Positions 42,708-51,622 of a stretch of DNA of 64,000 bases are shown piece by piece. The stretch spans positions 61,052 through 125,051 of the forward strand of contig CAZPWT010000003.1 of NCBI GenBank assembly GCA_964590435.1. Reading direction: 5' to 3'. Under the pieces are notes generated by a model. It saw only the letters and a list, made by a program, of their open reading frames with translations, had not been told where the DNA came from and did not search any database. The position numbers and the translations under genes are program-made. The DNA is from WSZJ01 sp964590435 (GTDB taxonomy: Bacteria; Planctomycetota; MHYJ01; WSZJ01). Each line of letters begins with the position of its first letter. The first letter of the stretch is position 1.

Positions 42708-42778
42708 CGGGACGGGGCTCCGGGACCGGAAGCGACGGAGTTCATGGGTGCGAGATTACAGGCCCGAACGCCCGATCG

Positions 42779-43399
42779 CTATCGGGAGCTTGATCCCGGA
42801 CCCGGCACGGGGGGCGCGCCCGGATAACCGAGCTGACTGCGCGAGAGCCGAGCGAGCTCCAACCGGCGGGCCGCTTCCTCGGGCGAGAATCCCAGCTGGG
42901 CCAGCATCTCGAGCTCGGAGACAGGCCAGTCGTCGTCGGTGACGGGGGCGATCCAGGCGCGGGGGGTGCGGACCTGCGCCGAGGAGGCGACGGTGACCCA
43001 CTGGCCGGCGGGGAGGCGGAGGCCGACTTCGGCGCGCCAGTTGGCGTCGGGGTCGACGGCGAAGTAGTAGGACCCGAGCGGGTGGGCCGCCACGATTTCG
43101 GCGACCGGATTTGCGTCGCGGAAGAGCCGCACGCGCCACTTGCCCATGGCGAACACGCCGGGCCCGTGCTGCTCGGGGAGCCAGGTGGCATGCGGGCCTG
43201 TGAGTTCCCAGTAGGCGAAGACGCACCAGGGGTCGCGCACCATGAGGGCGAGGCGGTCCTGGGCGTATTCGTCGGGAAGCGGAGGACCCCAGTCGATCCA
43301 CACGCCGCCCGGATGGGGCACCGGCGCGAGCCGGCGCTCTTCGTGAGCGGGCTCGAGGGAAGTAGGGAAGCGGAAGTGGGGCTGGGAGGAGGAATTCAT
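42779..43399 (-). CDS. DUF4912 protein of the glycogen-type cluster
   Basis: 206 residues. The core PDEYAQDRLALMVRDPWCVF, AYWELTGPHATWLPEQHG, WRVRLFRDANPVAEIVAAHP and GSYYFAVDPDANWRAEVGLR matches DUF4912, a beta-rich fold often encoded beside GH57 glucanotransferases and glycogen synthase. It may bind polysaccharide, by analogy to carbohydrate-binding modules; that is inference. The C-terminal helix has an LGFSPEEAARRLELAR segment and a Pro/Gly/Ser tail. ATG 43399 is preferred over an upstream start. Separated from glgA by a 42-bp-armed palindrome. Confidence 0.82.
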   Translation of the reverse strand: MNSSSQPHFRFPTSLEPAHEERRLAPVPHPGGVWIDWGPPLPDEYAQDRLALMVRDPWCVFAYWELTGPHATWLPEQHGPGVFAMGKWRVRLFRDANPVAEIVAAHPLGSYYFAVDPDANWRAEVGLRLPAGQWVTVASSAQVRTPRAWIAPVTDDDWPVSELEMLAQLGFSPEEAARRLELARLSRSQLGYPGAPPVPGPGSSSR

Positions 43400-43459
43400 G
43401 GGGGCGGGGATGATATGGGCGGACGGGAGGCGTCGCAAGGGGAGGAACGGCGGAGTTTC

Positions 43460-43624
43460 GGGTTTGGGAGTTCGGTTCGGGGTTCGGCGTTCCGGGTTCC
43501 GCGCGAGTTCCGGGTTGGGGGTTCAGTGTTTCCGGGAGCGGGCGTCGATGACTCGCGACGGCTCGAAACCCTCAACTCAGCCCGGAACCCGGAACGCCGA
43601 ACCCCGAACCGAACTCCCAAACCC
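43460..43624. repeat. Palindrome with 42-bp perfect arms of GGTTC words
   Basis: Arms 43460-43501 and 43583-43624 are exact inverted copies over 42 bases. The words GGGTTCCG, GGTTCGG and GAGTTCGG repeat within each arm, and the 81-base centre is partly self-complementary too. It abuts the glgA stop codon (43625-43627) and separates glgA from the DUF4912 gene. The same words occur in the tract at 17195-17300. Confidence 0.93.
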
Positions 43625-45046
43625 CTAACTCCCCACCAGCTTCTCGTAAATCGCCGCGTATTCCTTCGCGCTCCTGTCCCACGACCAGTCCAGTTTCATC
43701 GCCGCCTGGACCATCTTTCCCCACGCGGCCGGTGTCCGCCACGCCTCGATCGCCTTCCGCACCCCGCGCACTACCCCGTCCATCGACGCCTCCGCGAACA
43801 CGAACCCGGTCACGCCGTCCTCCACCGAGTCCGCAAGCCCGCCCGTGCGGCGAACGACCGGAAGCGTCCCGTAGAGCTGCGCGTACATCTGCGACAGTCC
43901 GCACGGCTCCCAGCGCGAAGGCATGAGAAGCGCGTCGGCGCCCGCCGTGATCTCGTGCGCCACGCGGTCGTCGAAGCCGATCTTTACGGCGACCTGGCGC
44001 GGCCAGCGCTGCGCGGCCGCGACCAGCGCGCGTTGCAGCGCGTCGTCCCCCTGCCCCAGCACCGCGAACTGCGCCTCCGTCCCCACCAGCTCCGCCAGCG
44101 CCTCGACGACCAGGTCGATGCCCTTCTGCGACACCAGCCGCGTCACCACGCCGAACAGCGGCGCCGGCGACTCCGGCAGCCCCATCCGCCGCCGCAGTTG
44201 CGCCCGGCAGACGCCCTTTCCTTTCAGGTCCGCCGCCGAAAAACGCGCCGGGATCAGCTTGTCCTTCTCCGGGTTCCACTCCTCCGTGTCCACGCCGTTC
44301 AGGATCCCCGACAGGTCCGCCGCGCGGTCCTTCAACACTCCCTCCAGCCCGCACCCCAGCTCGCGCGACTGGATCTCCTGCGCGTACCGCGGCGACACCG
44401 TCGTGATCCGGTCCGCGAACACCAGCCCGCCCTTCATGAAGTTCAGCGACCCCCAGAACTCGAGCTGCTTCCAGGTGAAGTTCGCCCAGTCGAGCGCGGC
44501 GAGGTGCATGAAGTGCGACGGGAAGACGCCCTGGTAGGCGAGGTTATGGATGGTGAAGAGGGTGCGGATGCGGGCGAGCGCCGGGTTGGAGGCGTGGGTC
44601 GTCTTGAGGTAGACGGGGATGAGCGCGGCCTGCCAGTCGTGCGCATGGATCACGTCCACGGGCAGCTTGAGGTCGGTGATCGCCTGCAGCGCGGCGCGGC
44701 AGAACAGCGAGAAGCGCTCGGCGTTGTCCGGGTAGTCGCCCAGCCCGCCGCCGTACAGCCCCTCGCGGTCGAACAGCTCGTTCTGCTCGACGAAGTACGC
44801 TTCGCCGCCGGGCATCTCCCCGCGGTGGATCCGGACGCGGCGCGTCGACTCGCCGCACTTCATGTCGAACTCCAGCACCGGTTTCATCGGGACGCGGGCG
44901 TCGCGGACGCGGCGATACAGCGGCATGACGGCCGCGACCCGGTGACCGAGCTTCGCGAGCGGCCGCGCGATCCCGCCGACGACGTCCCCCAGCCCCCCGG
45001 TCTTGGCAAAGGGCGCGATTTCGCTGGCGACGTGGAGGATGAACAT
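43625..45046 (-). CDS. glgA: Glycogen synthase (ADP-glucose type, GT5)
   Basis: 473 residues. MFILHVASEIAPFAKTGGLG contains the KTGGL nucleotide-sugar motif (Lys15). HAHDWQAALIPVYLKTTHA, LFTIHNLAYQGVFP, GILNGVDTEEWNPEKD, LFGVVTRLVSQKGIDLV and MPSRWEPCGLSQMYA with VRRTGGLADSVEDG complete the GT5 fold, including the catalytic Glu region. It elongates alpha-1,4-glucan from ADP- or UDP-glucose. The preceding galT stop is 14 bases upstream, and GH57, DUF4912 and sugar-oxidising genes lie around it, so a glycogen synthesis/remodelling unit is likely. ATG 45046 is the family-typical start. Confidence 0.95.
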   Translation of the reverse strand: MFILHVASEIAPFAKTGGLGDVVGGIARPLAKLGHRVAAVMPLYRRVRDARVPMKPVLEFDMKCGESTRRVRIHRGEMPGGEAYFVEQNELFDREGLYGGGLGDYPDNAERFSLFCRAALQAITDLKLPVDVIHAHDWQAALIPVYLKTTHASNPALARIRTLFTIHNLAYQGVFPSHFMHLAALDWANFTWKQLEFWGSLNFMKGGLVFADRITTVSPRYAQEIQSRELGCGLEGVLKDRAADLSGILNGVDTEEWNPEKDKLIPARFSAADLKGKGVCRAQLRRRMGLPESPAPLFGVVTRLVSQKGIDLVVEALAELVGTEAQFAVLGQGDDALQRALVAAAQRWPRQVAVKIGFDDRVAHEITAGADALLMPSRWEPCGLSQMYAQLYGTLPVVRRTGGLADSVEDGVTGFVFAEASMDGVVRGVRKAIEAWRTPAAWGKMVQAAMKLDWSWDRSAKEYAAIYEKLVGS

Positions 45047-45060
45047 GGGTCGCACGCCTT

Positions 45061-46062
45061 CTACGATTCCTGCACTTCCCTGAGGAACTTCGCCGCTTCT
45101 TCCGGCGGCACCGTGTTGATGTAGAAACCGCTTCCCCACTCGAACCCCGCGACCTTGGTCACCCTCGGGATGATCTCGATGTGCCAGTGGTACCAGGGGG
45201 CGTGGGGCGTGGAGAAGGGCGTCGTGTGCACGACCATATTGTACGCGGGGCCGGCCAGCGCGGACTCGATGCGCCGCAGGGTGGCGCGCAGGATCTGCGC
45301 GAGTTCGCCGAGAAGCTCGTCGGGGGTGTCCTCGAAGCGGCCCATGTGCGGGCGCGGCAGGATCCAGGTCTCGAACGCGAAGCGGCTCGCGAAGGGCTCG
45401 ATGGCGACGAAGTTCTTTTCCTCGATGACGAGGCGTTCCTGGAGGCGGATTTCCTGCTCGACGATGTCGCAGAAGAGGCACCGGTCGCGGAATTCGTAGT
45501 ACCGCTTCGCCCCGCGCATTTCCTCTTCGACGAGGAGCGGCACGATGGGGGTGACGATGATCTGGGAGTGGGCGTGTTCCATCGAGGCGCCTGCGGCCTC
45601 GCCCTGGTTCTTGAAGATCATGGCGTAGGCGAAGCGCTGGTCGCGCTTGAGGTCGGCCATGCGTTCGCGGAAGAGCCAGAGGGCGTTGCGGATTCCGGCG
45701 ACGGGCAGGTCTGTGATGGAGAGGAGGTGCTGGGGGGCCTCGATGACGACCTCGTGGGCGCCGACGCCGTTCATGAGGTCGTAGAGGGAGTGGGCTCGCT
45801 TGTCGAGGGCGCCCTCGATGCGGAGGGCGGGGAACTTGTTGGGGACGACGCGGGCGAGCCAGCCCTTGCCGTTGGGGGGGCCGCCCTTGGGCCGGATTGC
45901 GAGGATTTCGTTGGGCGTCGCGGCTTCGTGTCCTTCGCAGAAAGCGCAGGGACCGCCGCGCGGGACGACCGAGACGGCGCGATAGTCACTGGGGCGCTGG
46001 GCGCGTTCGCTGGCGACGATGACCCAGCGGCCGACGACGGGGTCTTTGCGGAGTTCAGGCAT
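45061..46062 (-). CDS. galT: Galactose-1-phosphate uridylyltransferase-type enzyme
   Basis: 333 residues of the HIT-superfamily GalT fold. GRWVIVASERAQRPSDYR opens the first half, CAFCEGHEA is a zinc site, VPNKFPALRIEG and GAHEVVIEAPQHLLSITDLP follow, and HAHSQIIVTPIVP carries the active-site His-x-His that forms the uridylyl intermediate. The second half has CLFCDIVEQEIRLQER and YHWHIEIIPRVTKV. Family members include ADP-glucose phosphorylase-like variants, so the true substrate in a glycogen cluster could be glucose 1-phosphate rather than galactose 1-phosphate; this remains open. Directly upstream of glgA. Confidence 0.9.
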   Translation of the reverse strand: MPELRKDPVVGRWVIVASERAQRPSDYRAVSVVPRGGPCAFCEGHEAATPNEILAIRPKGGPPNGKGWLARVVPNKFPALRIEGALDKRAHSLYDLMNGVGAHEVVIEAPQHLLSITDLPVAGIRNALWLFRERMADLKRDQRFAYAMIFKNQGEAAGASMEHAHSQIIVTPIVPLLVEEEMRGAKRYYEFRDRCLFCDIVEQEIRLQERLVIEEKNFVAIEPFASRFAFETWILPRPHMGRFEDTPDELLGELAQILRATLRRIESALAGPAYNMVVHTTPFSTPHAPWYHWHIEIIPRVTKVAGFEWGSGFYINTVPPEEAAKFLREVQES

Positions 46063-46133
46063 GGGGGCGGCGGCTCATGGTGAAGCCGCGATGCTAGCAG
46101 CGCGGGGGAAAGGCGGGAACGATCATCGCGCCC

Positions 46134-47324
46134 CTACTCGGCGGCGAGGCGGTAGACCTGACCGTCGAAGCAGGCGACGTACAGCTCGCCGTCCCAGTCC
46201 TCGCCGAACGTGGCGATGTTCTTCGGCTGGCGGAGGACTTCTTTCCACGCGGTCACCTGCTTGCCGTCGTGGCGGAGGGCCCATGCGGTGCCCGAGACGT
46301 AGTCGGCGTAGACGTACGCGCCGGCGAGCGCCGGGATCGCCTTGCCGCGGTACACGAAACCGCCCGTGATCGACGACCCGTCCTTGCGCCCGTACTCGAT
46401 GACCGGGTCGATCGTGGCGGCCGTCGTCGTCTCGCCCGAAAAACCGTGGAACCCCTCGCGGATCCTCCAGCCATAATTTCCCCCCTTCACGATCAGGTCC
46501 ACTTCCTCGAACTTGTCCTGCCCGACGTCGCCGGCCCAGAGGTCGCCGGTCTTGCGGTCGAAGCTCATCCGCCATACGTTGCGGAGCCCGTACGCCCACG
46601 TCTCGGGGCGCGCCCCCGCTTCCTTCACGAACGGGTTGTCCTTCGGGATCGAGTACGGTTTTTTCCCGTCCGCGTGGTCCACGTCGATCCGGTGGATCTT
46701 CGCCAGCCACGATCCCAGGGTCTGCCCGTTCTTCTGCGGGTCTCCGCCCGCGCCGCCGTCGCCGACCGAGAAGTACAGGAAGCCGTCCGGGCCGAACGCC
46801 AGCGTCGAGCCGTTGTGGTTGCCGAAGGGCTTCTCGATGGCGAGGAAGACGGTTTCGGACGCCGGGTCCGCCGGGCCGGTCGCGGGTTTGCCTACCTTGA
46901 AACGCGACAGGACATGGCCGTGCGGCTTTGAAGTCGAGTACCACACGAACACGTACCCGTTCTCCTTGAACTTCGGGTGGAACGCGAGGCTGAGCAGCCC
47001 TTCCTCGTTGTGCCCGCGGAATACCTTCTTCGCGATGTCCAGGAACGGCTCGGCCTTCTTCGGCGCGGGATCCGGCCGGAACCACGACACGCGGCCGTCC
47101 TGCTCGACCACGAAGAGCCGCTTCGACCCGTCCGGCGGCGCGACGATGCAGACCGGGCGCTCGAAGGACAGGTCAGGGAAGGCGTTCTCGAGCTTCAGCG
47201 CCGGCAGGTCGTCCTTGCCCGCCGGGATCGGGTTCGCACGGAGGGCGTCATGGGAAGCGCCGTCGCCGCGGGAGTCGCAGGCGGCGAGGGCTGTCATGAG
47301 GAGCGGGAGGAGGAGTCGGCGCAT
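46134..47324 (-). CDS. PQQ-type sugar dehydrogenase, lipoprotein
   Basis: 396 residues. A lipoprotein signal MRRLLLPLLMTALAAC ends at Cys16 (LAAC). The mature part is a six-bladed propeller of the soluble glucose/aldose dehydrogenase family (GSDH): FERPVCIVAPPDGSKRLFVV, GLLSLAFHPKFKENGYVFVW, FGNHNGSTLAFGPDGFLYFS, VGDGGAGGDPQKNGQ, YGLRNVWRMSFDRKTGDLW, DVGQDKFEEVDLI, YGWRIREGFHGF and GGFVYRGKAIPALAGAYVYA. These carry the PQQ/calcium ligands of the family. Probably oxidises aldose sugars in the periplasm, though PQQ dependence is unproven. It sits between GH57 and galT on one strand. Confidence 0.88.
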   Translation of the reverse strand: MRRLLLPLLMTALAACDSRGDGASHDALRANPIPAGKDDLPALKLENAFPDLSFERPVCIVAPPDGSKRLFVVEQDGRVSWFRPDPAPKKAEPFLDIAKKVFRGHNEEGLLSLAFHPKFKENGYVFVWYSTSKPHGHVLSRFKVGKPATGPADPASETVFLAIEKPFGNHNGSTLAFGPDGFLYFSVGDGGAGGDPQKNGQTLGSWLAKIHRIDVDHADGKKPYSIPKDNPFVKEAGARPETWAYGLRNVWRMSFDRKTGDLWAGDVGQDKFEEVDLIVKGGNYGWRIREGFHGFSGETTTAATIDPVIEYGRKDGSSITGGFVYRGKAIPALAGAYVYADYVSGTAWALRHDGKQVTAWKEVLRQPKNIATFGEDWDGELYVACFDGQVYRLAAE

Positions 47325-47360
47325 GGCAGCAGCTTTCGGAGAGAGGTTGGGGGGGGCGGC

Positions 47361-49514
47361 CTACACGAGCCAGTTCACGCGTTCGTCGGCCTCGCCGGGA
47401 ATCTTCGCCGAGATCGGCGCCCGGGCGGGGACGCGCTGGGAAGCGGGGCCGGACGCGGCTTCGACGAAGAACTCGACCGACTCGCCGGCGACGACGTCGA
47501 GCTCGCGGAGCGGGATGGCGATCTCGAGGATTTCCCCGGCGGCGGCGGTGGCGCCGCACCCGGCCGCCTTGCCGCCGGCGCCGACGGAGACGGCCTTTCC
47601 CTCGGGGTGAACGAAGACGATGTTGACGCACCGCGTCAACAGCCCTTCGCGCGCCGGGCCCGACGGGTCGACGCGGATGAGCAGGTGCCGCCGGTCGAAC
47701 CCGAAGAACACGTCGCGGATCCACGCGGACGACCGGTCCATCACGTCCACGTCCTTCGCCGCCGTGTAATGCCCCGCGCTGATCCACTCGTAGTAGTCCG
47801 ACCGCCGGCCGTCGATCTTCACGTCCAGCATCGCCCACGGCGGCGTCCAGGTCGGCGCCGCGGCGGCCTTCCCCTTGATCGGGCGGAGCAGGGCCGCGGG
47901 CACCGGGAGCCCCAGCGCCGCGTACACGTTCTGCAGGTGCGACCGGAACAGCGAATCGAAGATCCCCGCGACCGGGCTGAAGTGCTCCTCCCCGAACCAC
48001 CAGAACCAGTCGCTTCCCTCGGCCGCGAACATCGATTCCCAGGCGGCCTCGAGCCCTTCCTTCGGCAGCGCGGCCAGCGATTTCGGCGGCGGGGCGAGGC
48101 GCGGGTCGGTCCCCGCGGCCGCCGTGGCCGCAAGGAGCGAGGAGCGGGCCTGCCCGAGCAGCTCCCAGCCCAGGTTGTCCTCCGGGTGGCCGACCCAGAT
48201 CTGGAAGTTCCGGTGGATCCACGAGCCGGACCAGAGCCGCTCGAGGCGGCGCGCCGGCGGGTCCTTCTCGAATTCCTCGCCGAGGTGGACCGTGCGGATG
48301 TCCTTCGCGTCCTCCAGCCGCCGGTAGAACGCCCGCAGGAACGGCACCCCGAGCCCGGGGAAATGCTCCCACGCGTTCTCGCCGTCCAGCGCCAGCGTCA
48401 CCAGCGCGTTGGAGCCCGCCGCGCGCCCCGCCGCCCTGATCCGCGCGACCAGGTCGTCCGCCGCCGATTCCGCCTCCGCACGCTTGTATTCGAACCCGAC
48501 GAGGTCCGAGAGCGTGTGGTCGCGGAACACCATCGCCAGCTTCTCCCCCGCCCGCCACGGTGAGTAGAGGTCGCCGGCCTGCGAAGCGACGCCGTGCGCG
48601 TCGCGGCGGAAGTCCGCGCCGAGCGAGGACTCCAGCACCCCCTCGTCCGTCGCCATCCACCGGAACCCCGCTTCCTCCACCAGCGGCACCATCTCCGGCG
48701 AAACCGATCCCTCGCTCGGCCACAGTCCTTTCGGGTTGCGCCCGAAGCGGTCGCGGTGGAGGGCGACGGCGCGGCGGAGGTGGGCGCGCGCGTCGTCTTC
48801 CATGTTGAGGGCGGGCGCCTTGGGAAGCGGGACGTTCGCCATGGCGACGCGGGCGCTCTCCATGCGGCAGAGCAGCGGCAGGATCGGGTGCCAGTACGGG
48901 GTCGTCGTGATCTCCACCTGCCCCGCGTCCTGCATCGCCCGGTGCGCCGGCACGAGCCCCGCGAGCGTCTCCCGCTGCGCCGCAAGGACCGCTTCCTTCT
49001 CGGCCTCCGTGAACCCGCCCTGCTTCGCGAAGAGCGCGCGGACGGCGGGAATCGAGTCGCGCAGCAGCGGGTGGAACCAGGCGAGGTTGTGCCAGACCTG
49101 GAGGTCGCGCCAATCCGCGGTCGTCAGCGCCTCGGGCCTCCAGCGCGCCGCCCCGCGCGCCTTCCCGAGCAGTTCGCCGTAGCGCGGATTGGCCCGGATC
49201 AGGTTGTCCTCGTGCGCCATGAAAAACGTCTCGAGGATCGCCTGCTGCGCCTCCGGCCGCAGGTCCTCCGCCGGAATCCGCGCCAGCCGCAGCCACGGGT
49301 CCGGCATCCCGCCCGCCGCCGCCTCGATCTGCAGGATCAGCCCCGGGACCAGGTTGATGTGCGCCTTCACCCCGGGGAACTCGCGCAGGATCGCCGGCAT
49401 CCCCCAGTAGTCCTTCACGCCGTGCAGCCGCACCCACGGCATCGCCGCTTCCCCGCGCCGCAGGTCCGCGTAGCAGGGCTGGTGCTGGTGCCAGACGAGG
49501 GCGAGCCGTGTCAC
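47361..49514 (-). CDS. GH57 glycoside hydrolase (DUF1957-type)
   Basis: 717 residues from GTG 49514, which overlaps the stop of the HEAT gene. The GH57 barrel starts at LALVWHQHQPCYADL; further conserved regions are LRLHGVKDYWGMPAI-like WVRLHGVKDYWGM, QVEITTTPYWHPILPLL, LWPSEGSVSPEMVPLVEEAG with the nucleophile Glu, and ALDGENAWEHF with the acid Asp region. A C-terminal beta domain (VDVMDRSSAWIRDVFFGF, LLTRCVNIVFVHPEG, EILEIAIPLRELDVVAGESV) resembles the carbohydrate-binding part of amylopullulanases. It likely hydrolyses or transfers alpha-glucan chains and fits the glycogen-type cluster with glgA and DUF4912. Confidence 0.9.
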   Translation of the reverse strand: MTRLALVWHQHQPCYADLRRGEAAMPWVRLHGVKDYWGMPAILREFPGVKAHINLVPGLILQIEAAAGGMPDPWLRLARIPAEDLRPEAQQAILETFFMAHEDNLIRANPRYGELLGKARGAARWRPEALTTADWRDLQVWHNLAWFHPLLRDSIPAVRALFAKQGGFTEAEKEAVLAAQRETLAGLVPAHRAMQDAGQVEITTTPYWHPILPLLCRMESARVAMANVPLPKAPALNMEDDARAHLRRAVALHRDRFGRNPKGLWPSEGSVSPEMVPLVEEAGFRWMATDEGVLESSLGADFRRDAHGVASQAGDLYSPWRAGEKLAMVFRDHTLSDLVGFEYKRAEAESAADDLVARIRAAGRAAGSNALVTLALDGENAWEHFPGLGVPFLRAFYRRLEDAKDIRTVHLGEEFEKDPPARRLERLWSGSWIHRNFQIWVGHPEDNLGWELLGQARSSLLAATAAAGTDPRLAPPPKSLAALPKEGLEAAWESMFAAEGSDWFWWFGEEHFSPVAGIFDSLFRSHLQNVYAALGLPVPAALLRPIKGKAAAAPTWTPPWAMLDVKIDGRRSDYYEWISAGHYTAAKDVDVMDRSSAWIRDVFFGFDRRHLLIRVDPSGPAREGLLTRCVNIVFVHPEGKAVSVGAGGKAAGCGATAAAGEILEIAIPLRELDVVAGESVEFFVEAASGPASQRVPARAPISAKIPGEADERVNWLV

Positions 49515-51622
49515 TTCTGGCGCCTCTCCACCATTTCCTCCCACTTGCGAAGGTCCAGCTCGCCGGGGTCGAGGCGCGAGGGCATCATCCCGGTGAGGGC
49601 CTGGAACGAGTGAAGCGCGGACTGCTGGACGACCTGGCTCGGGTTCCGGAAGAAGCCGACGAGCGGCCGGACCGCGGCGCGCGTCCCGCAGCGGCCGAGC
49701 AGGAGGACGCAGGAGAGCTGGAAGTCCTCGTCGGTGGAGCGGAGGCCGTCGAGAAGCGCTTCCTCCACGGAGCGGTCGGCGAGCTCGGCGAGGGCGTCGC
49801 GCGCGGCGTCGCGGACCTCGGTGGATTCGTCGCGGAGAAGGGGCACGAGCGGCTTGGAGGCGCTCCGGTCGGCGAGCCGCCCGAGGGCGCGCGCCGATTC
49901 GCGGCGGACGGCGGAGTCCTTCGAGGCCAGCGCGGCGATGAGCGGCTCCACGGCCTCCGTGTCGAGGCGCACGCCGAGGATCCGCGCGGCGCGCCAGGTC
50001 TCCCGCGGCGTGCCGCTGGCAAGCCGGCCGCGCAGCATCGAGTTCCCCGCGGGCGTCCCCCCCGCCACGAACGCTTCCAGCACCTTCATCCAGACCAGCT
50101 CGTCCGCGTCGTCGAGAAGGGGCAACAGGCGCGTTTCGAGGTCCGGGGGCGCCAGCGCGGCGATCCGGGTGACCGCGGCGGCGCGGTCGGCGGCCCGCGG
50201 GGAGCGGAGGCCGTCCTCGGCCTCGCGCTGGGCGAGGCCGGCCCACTCCTCGGGCGACTTGTCCTTGTTCAGCGTCCACCAGAGTTTCCACTCCTTCTGG
50301 AGGGACACGCGTTCGTGCTCGAATTCCTCCATCGAGCGCCAGATGCCGCCGGGGCGGGACTGGTGCCCCGTGACGGCGCGCAGTTCCTGGTCGAGCCACG
50401 AGAGGCCGTTGGGGGTCGCGACGGAGAATTCCTCGAGGAGCGCCGGGATGCCGGGTTTCGGGTCCTTCATGAGCACGCGGTGCAGCGTTTCGCGCAGCGT
50501 GGGGGAATCGACGGAGCGGAGAAGCGCCACGAGGCGGGGCGCGACCGAACCGGCTCCGGACACCGCGATCGCGCGCAACAGGGACTCCCTTCCCAGTTCG
50601 TCGAGGGTTCCTTTCTCGACCTCGTCCAGCCAGCGCGCCGCATCCTCCGGGGACGCCACCTGTCCCAGCGCTTCCGCGGCTGCGAAGCGGACATCCCTGT
50701 AGTCCTTGCGGACCAGGGACTCAAGCGTCGCCGTGATGCGCGGGTCGCGGCGGCCGGCGAGCCGCTGGATCGCCTCGATCCGGATGGCAAAGGCCGTGCT
50801 CTGGCTGGCCGCGACGCCGCACAGCGCTTTCTGCGCTTCCGGCCCCGTCAGCGAAGCCAGCACTTCGACCGCGAGGACCTGGGCGCCGGGTTCGAAGCGG
50901 CCGAGGGTGGAGGAGATGGCCTCGGCGAGGGAGGCCTCGCGATCGGCGCCGGGCGGGAATTTCGGGAAGGTGGCGCGGGCGAGGTGGAGGGCGTTGTAGA
51001 CGCGGATCGATTCGCGGCTGCGAAGGCCGGAGGTGACGGGGCCGACGGCGGCGGCGACGTGTCCCTCGTCGACGAGGACGGCGGCGATGAACTCGGGCGA
51101 GAAGGAGGGGAGCCCCATGGCCTGCGAGACCACGGCGGAGAGGACGGATTCCGAATGGCCGCGGAGCGTGTCGCGCGCGGCGCCACGGACTTCGGGGGAA
51201 GGATCGGCCAGCGCGGGGCCGGCGGCGAGCGCCGCCGCCTCGGAGTGGATCCGCGACAGGGCCGCGAGCGCCGCCAGCCGCCGGGGCTCGGCAGTGCCGA
51301 CCACGCTCGCGGTGAGAAGGTCGACGTCTTCTTCACCCGCCGAAGCGGCGAACACGACGAAAAGCTCGTCGGGGATGGCGCCTTCGCGGGCGCGGCTGGC
51401 GATGGCGGCCGTTCCGCGCGGGCCGATCTCTTTCAGGAATGCCAGGGCGTCCTCGCGGACGTGTTCGTCGGGGGCGCGGACGGCCTGGATGACGGCGAGC
51501 CGCGCGTAGAGTCCCGGCCCGCGGCGGACGACGTGGGAAGCGGCCGCCACGCCGAACGAGGCGAACGTGACGGCGGCGACCGCGACGAGCGGCCGGGCCC
51601 GGCGTGGAAAGCGCTGCCTCAT
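49511..51622 (-). CDS. Membrane-anchored HEAT-repeat protein
   Basis: 703 residues. A short basic N-terminus is followed by one hydrophobic segment (PLVAVAAVTFASFGVAAASH), likely a signal anchor. The rest is about 15 HEAT-type repeats, for instance APDEHVREDALAFLKEIG, DPSPEVRGAARDTLRGH, DYRDVRFAAAEALGQVASPE, DSAVRRESARALGRLADRSA and ESTEVRDAARDALAELADRS. A repeat break around 400-470 (WLDQELRAVTGHQSRPG, EWKLWWTLNKDKSPEEW) has the LGTWQLWWE-like insertion typical of planctomycete HEAT proteins. Scaffold function is inferred. Both ends overlap neighbours (ATGA with the coiled-coil gene, GTGA with GH57), so the three are one operon. Confidence 0.85.
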   Translation of the reverse strand: MRQRFPRRARPLVAVAAVTFASFGVAAASHVVRRGPGLYARLAVIQAVRAPDEHVREDALAFLKEIGPRGTAAIASRAREGAIPDELFVVFAASAGEEDVDLLTASVVGTAEPRRLAALAALSRIHSEAAALAAGPALADPSPEVRGAARDTLRGHSESVLSAVVSQAMGLPSFSPEFIAAVLVDEGHVAAAVGPVTSGLRSRESIRVYNALHLARATFPKFPPGADREASLAEAISSTLGRFEPGAQVLAVEVLASLTGPEAQKALCGVAASQSTAFAIRIEAIQRLAGRRDPRITATLESLVRKDYRDVRFAAAEALGQVASPEDAARWLDEVEKGTLDELGRESLLRAIAVSGAGSVAPRLVALLRSVDSPTLRETLHRVLMKDPKPGIPALLEEFSVATPNGLSWLDQELRAVTGHQSRPGGIWRSMEEFEHERVSLQKEWKLWWTLNKDKSPEEWAGLAQREAEDGLRSPRAADRAAAVTRIAALAPPDLETRLLPLLDDADELVWMKVLEAFVAGGTPAGNSMLRGRLASGTPRETWRAARILGVRLDTEAVEPLIAALASKDSAVRRESARALGRLADRSASKPLVPLLRDESTEVRDAARDALAELADRSVEEALLDGLRSTDEDFQLSCVLLLGRCGTRAAVRPLVGFFRNPSQVVQQSALHSFQALTGMMPSRLDPGELDLRKWEEMVERRQK

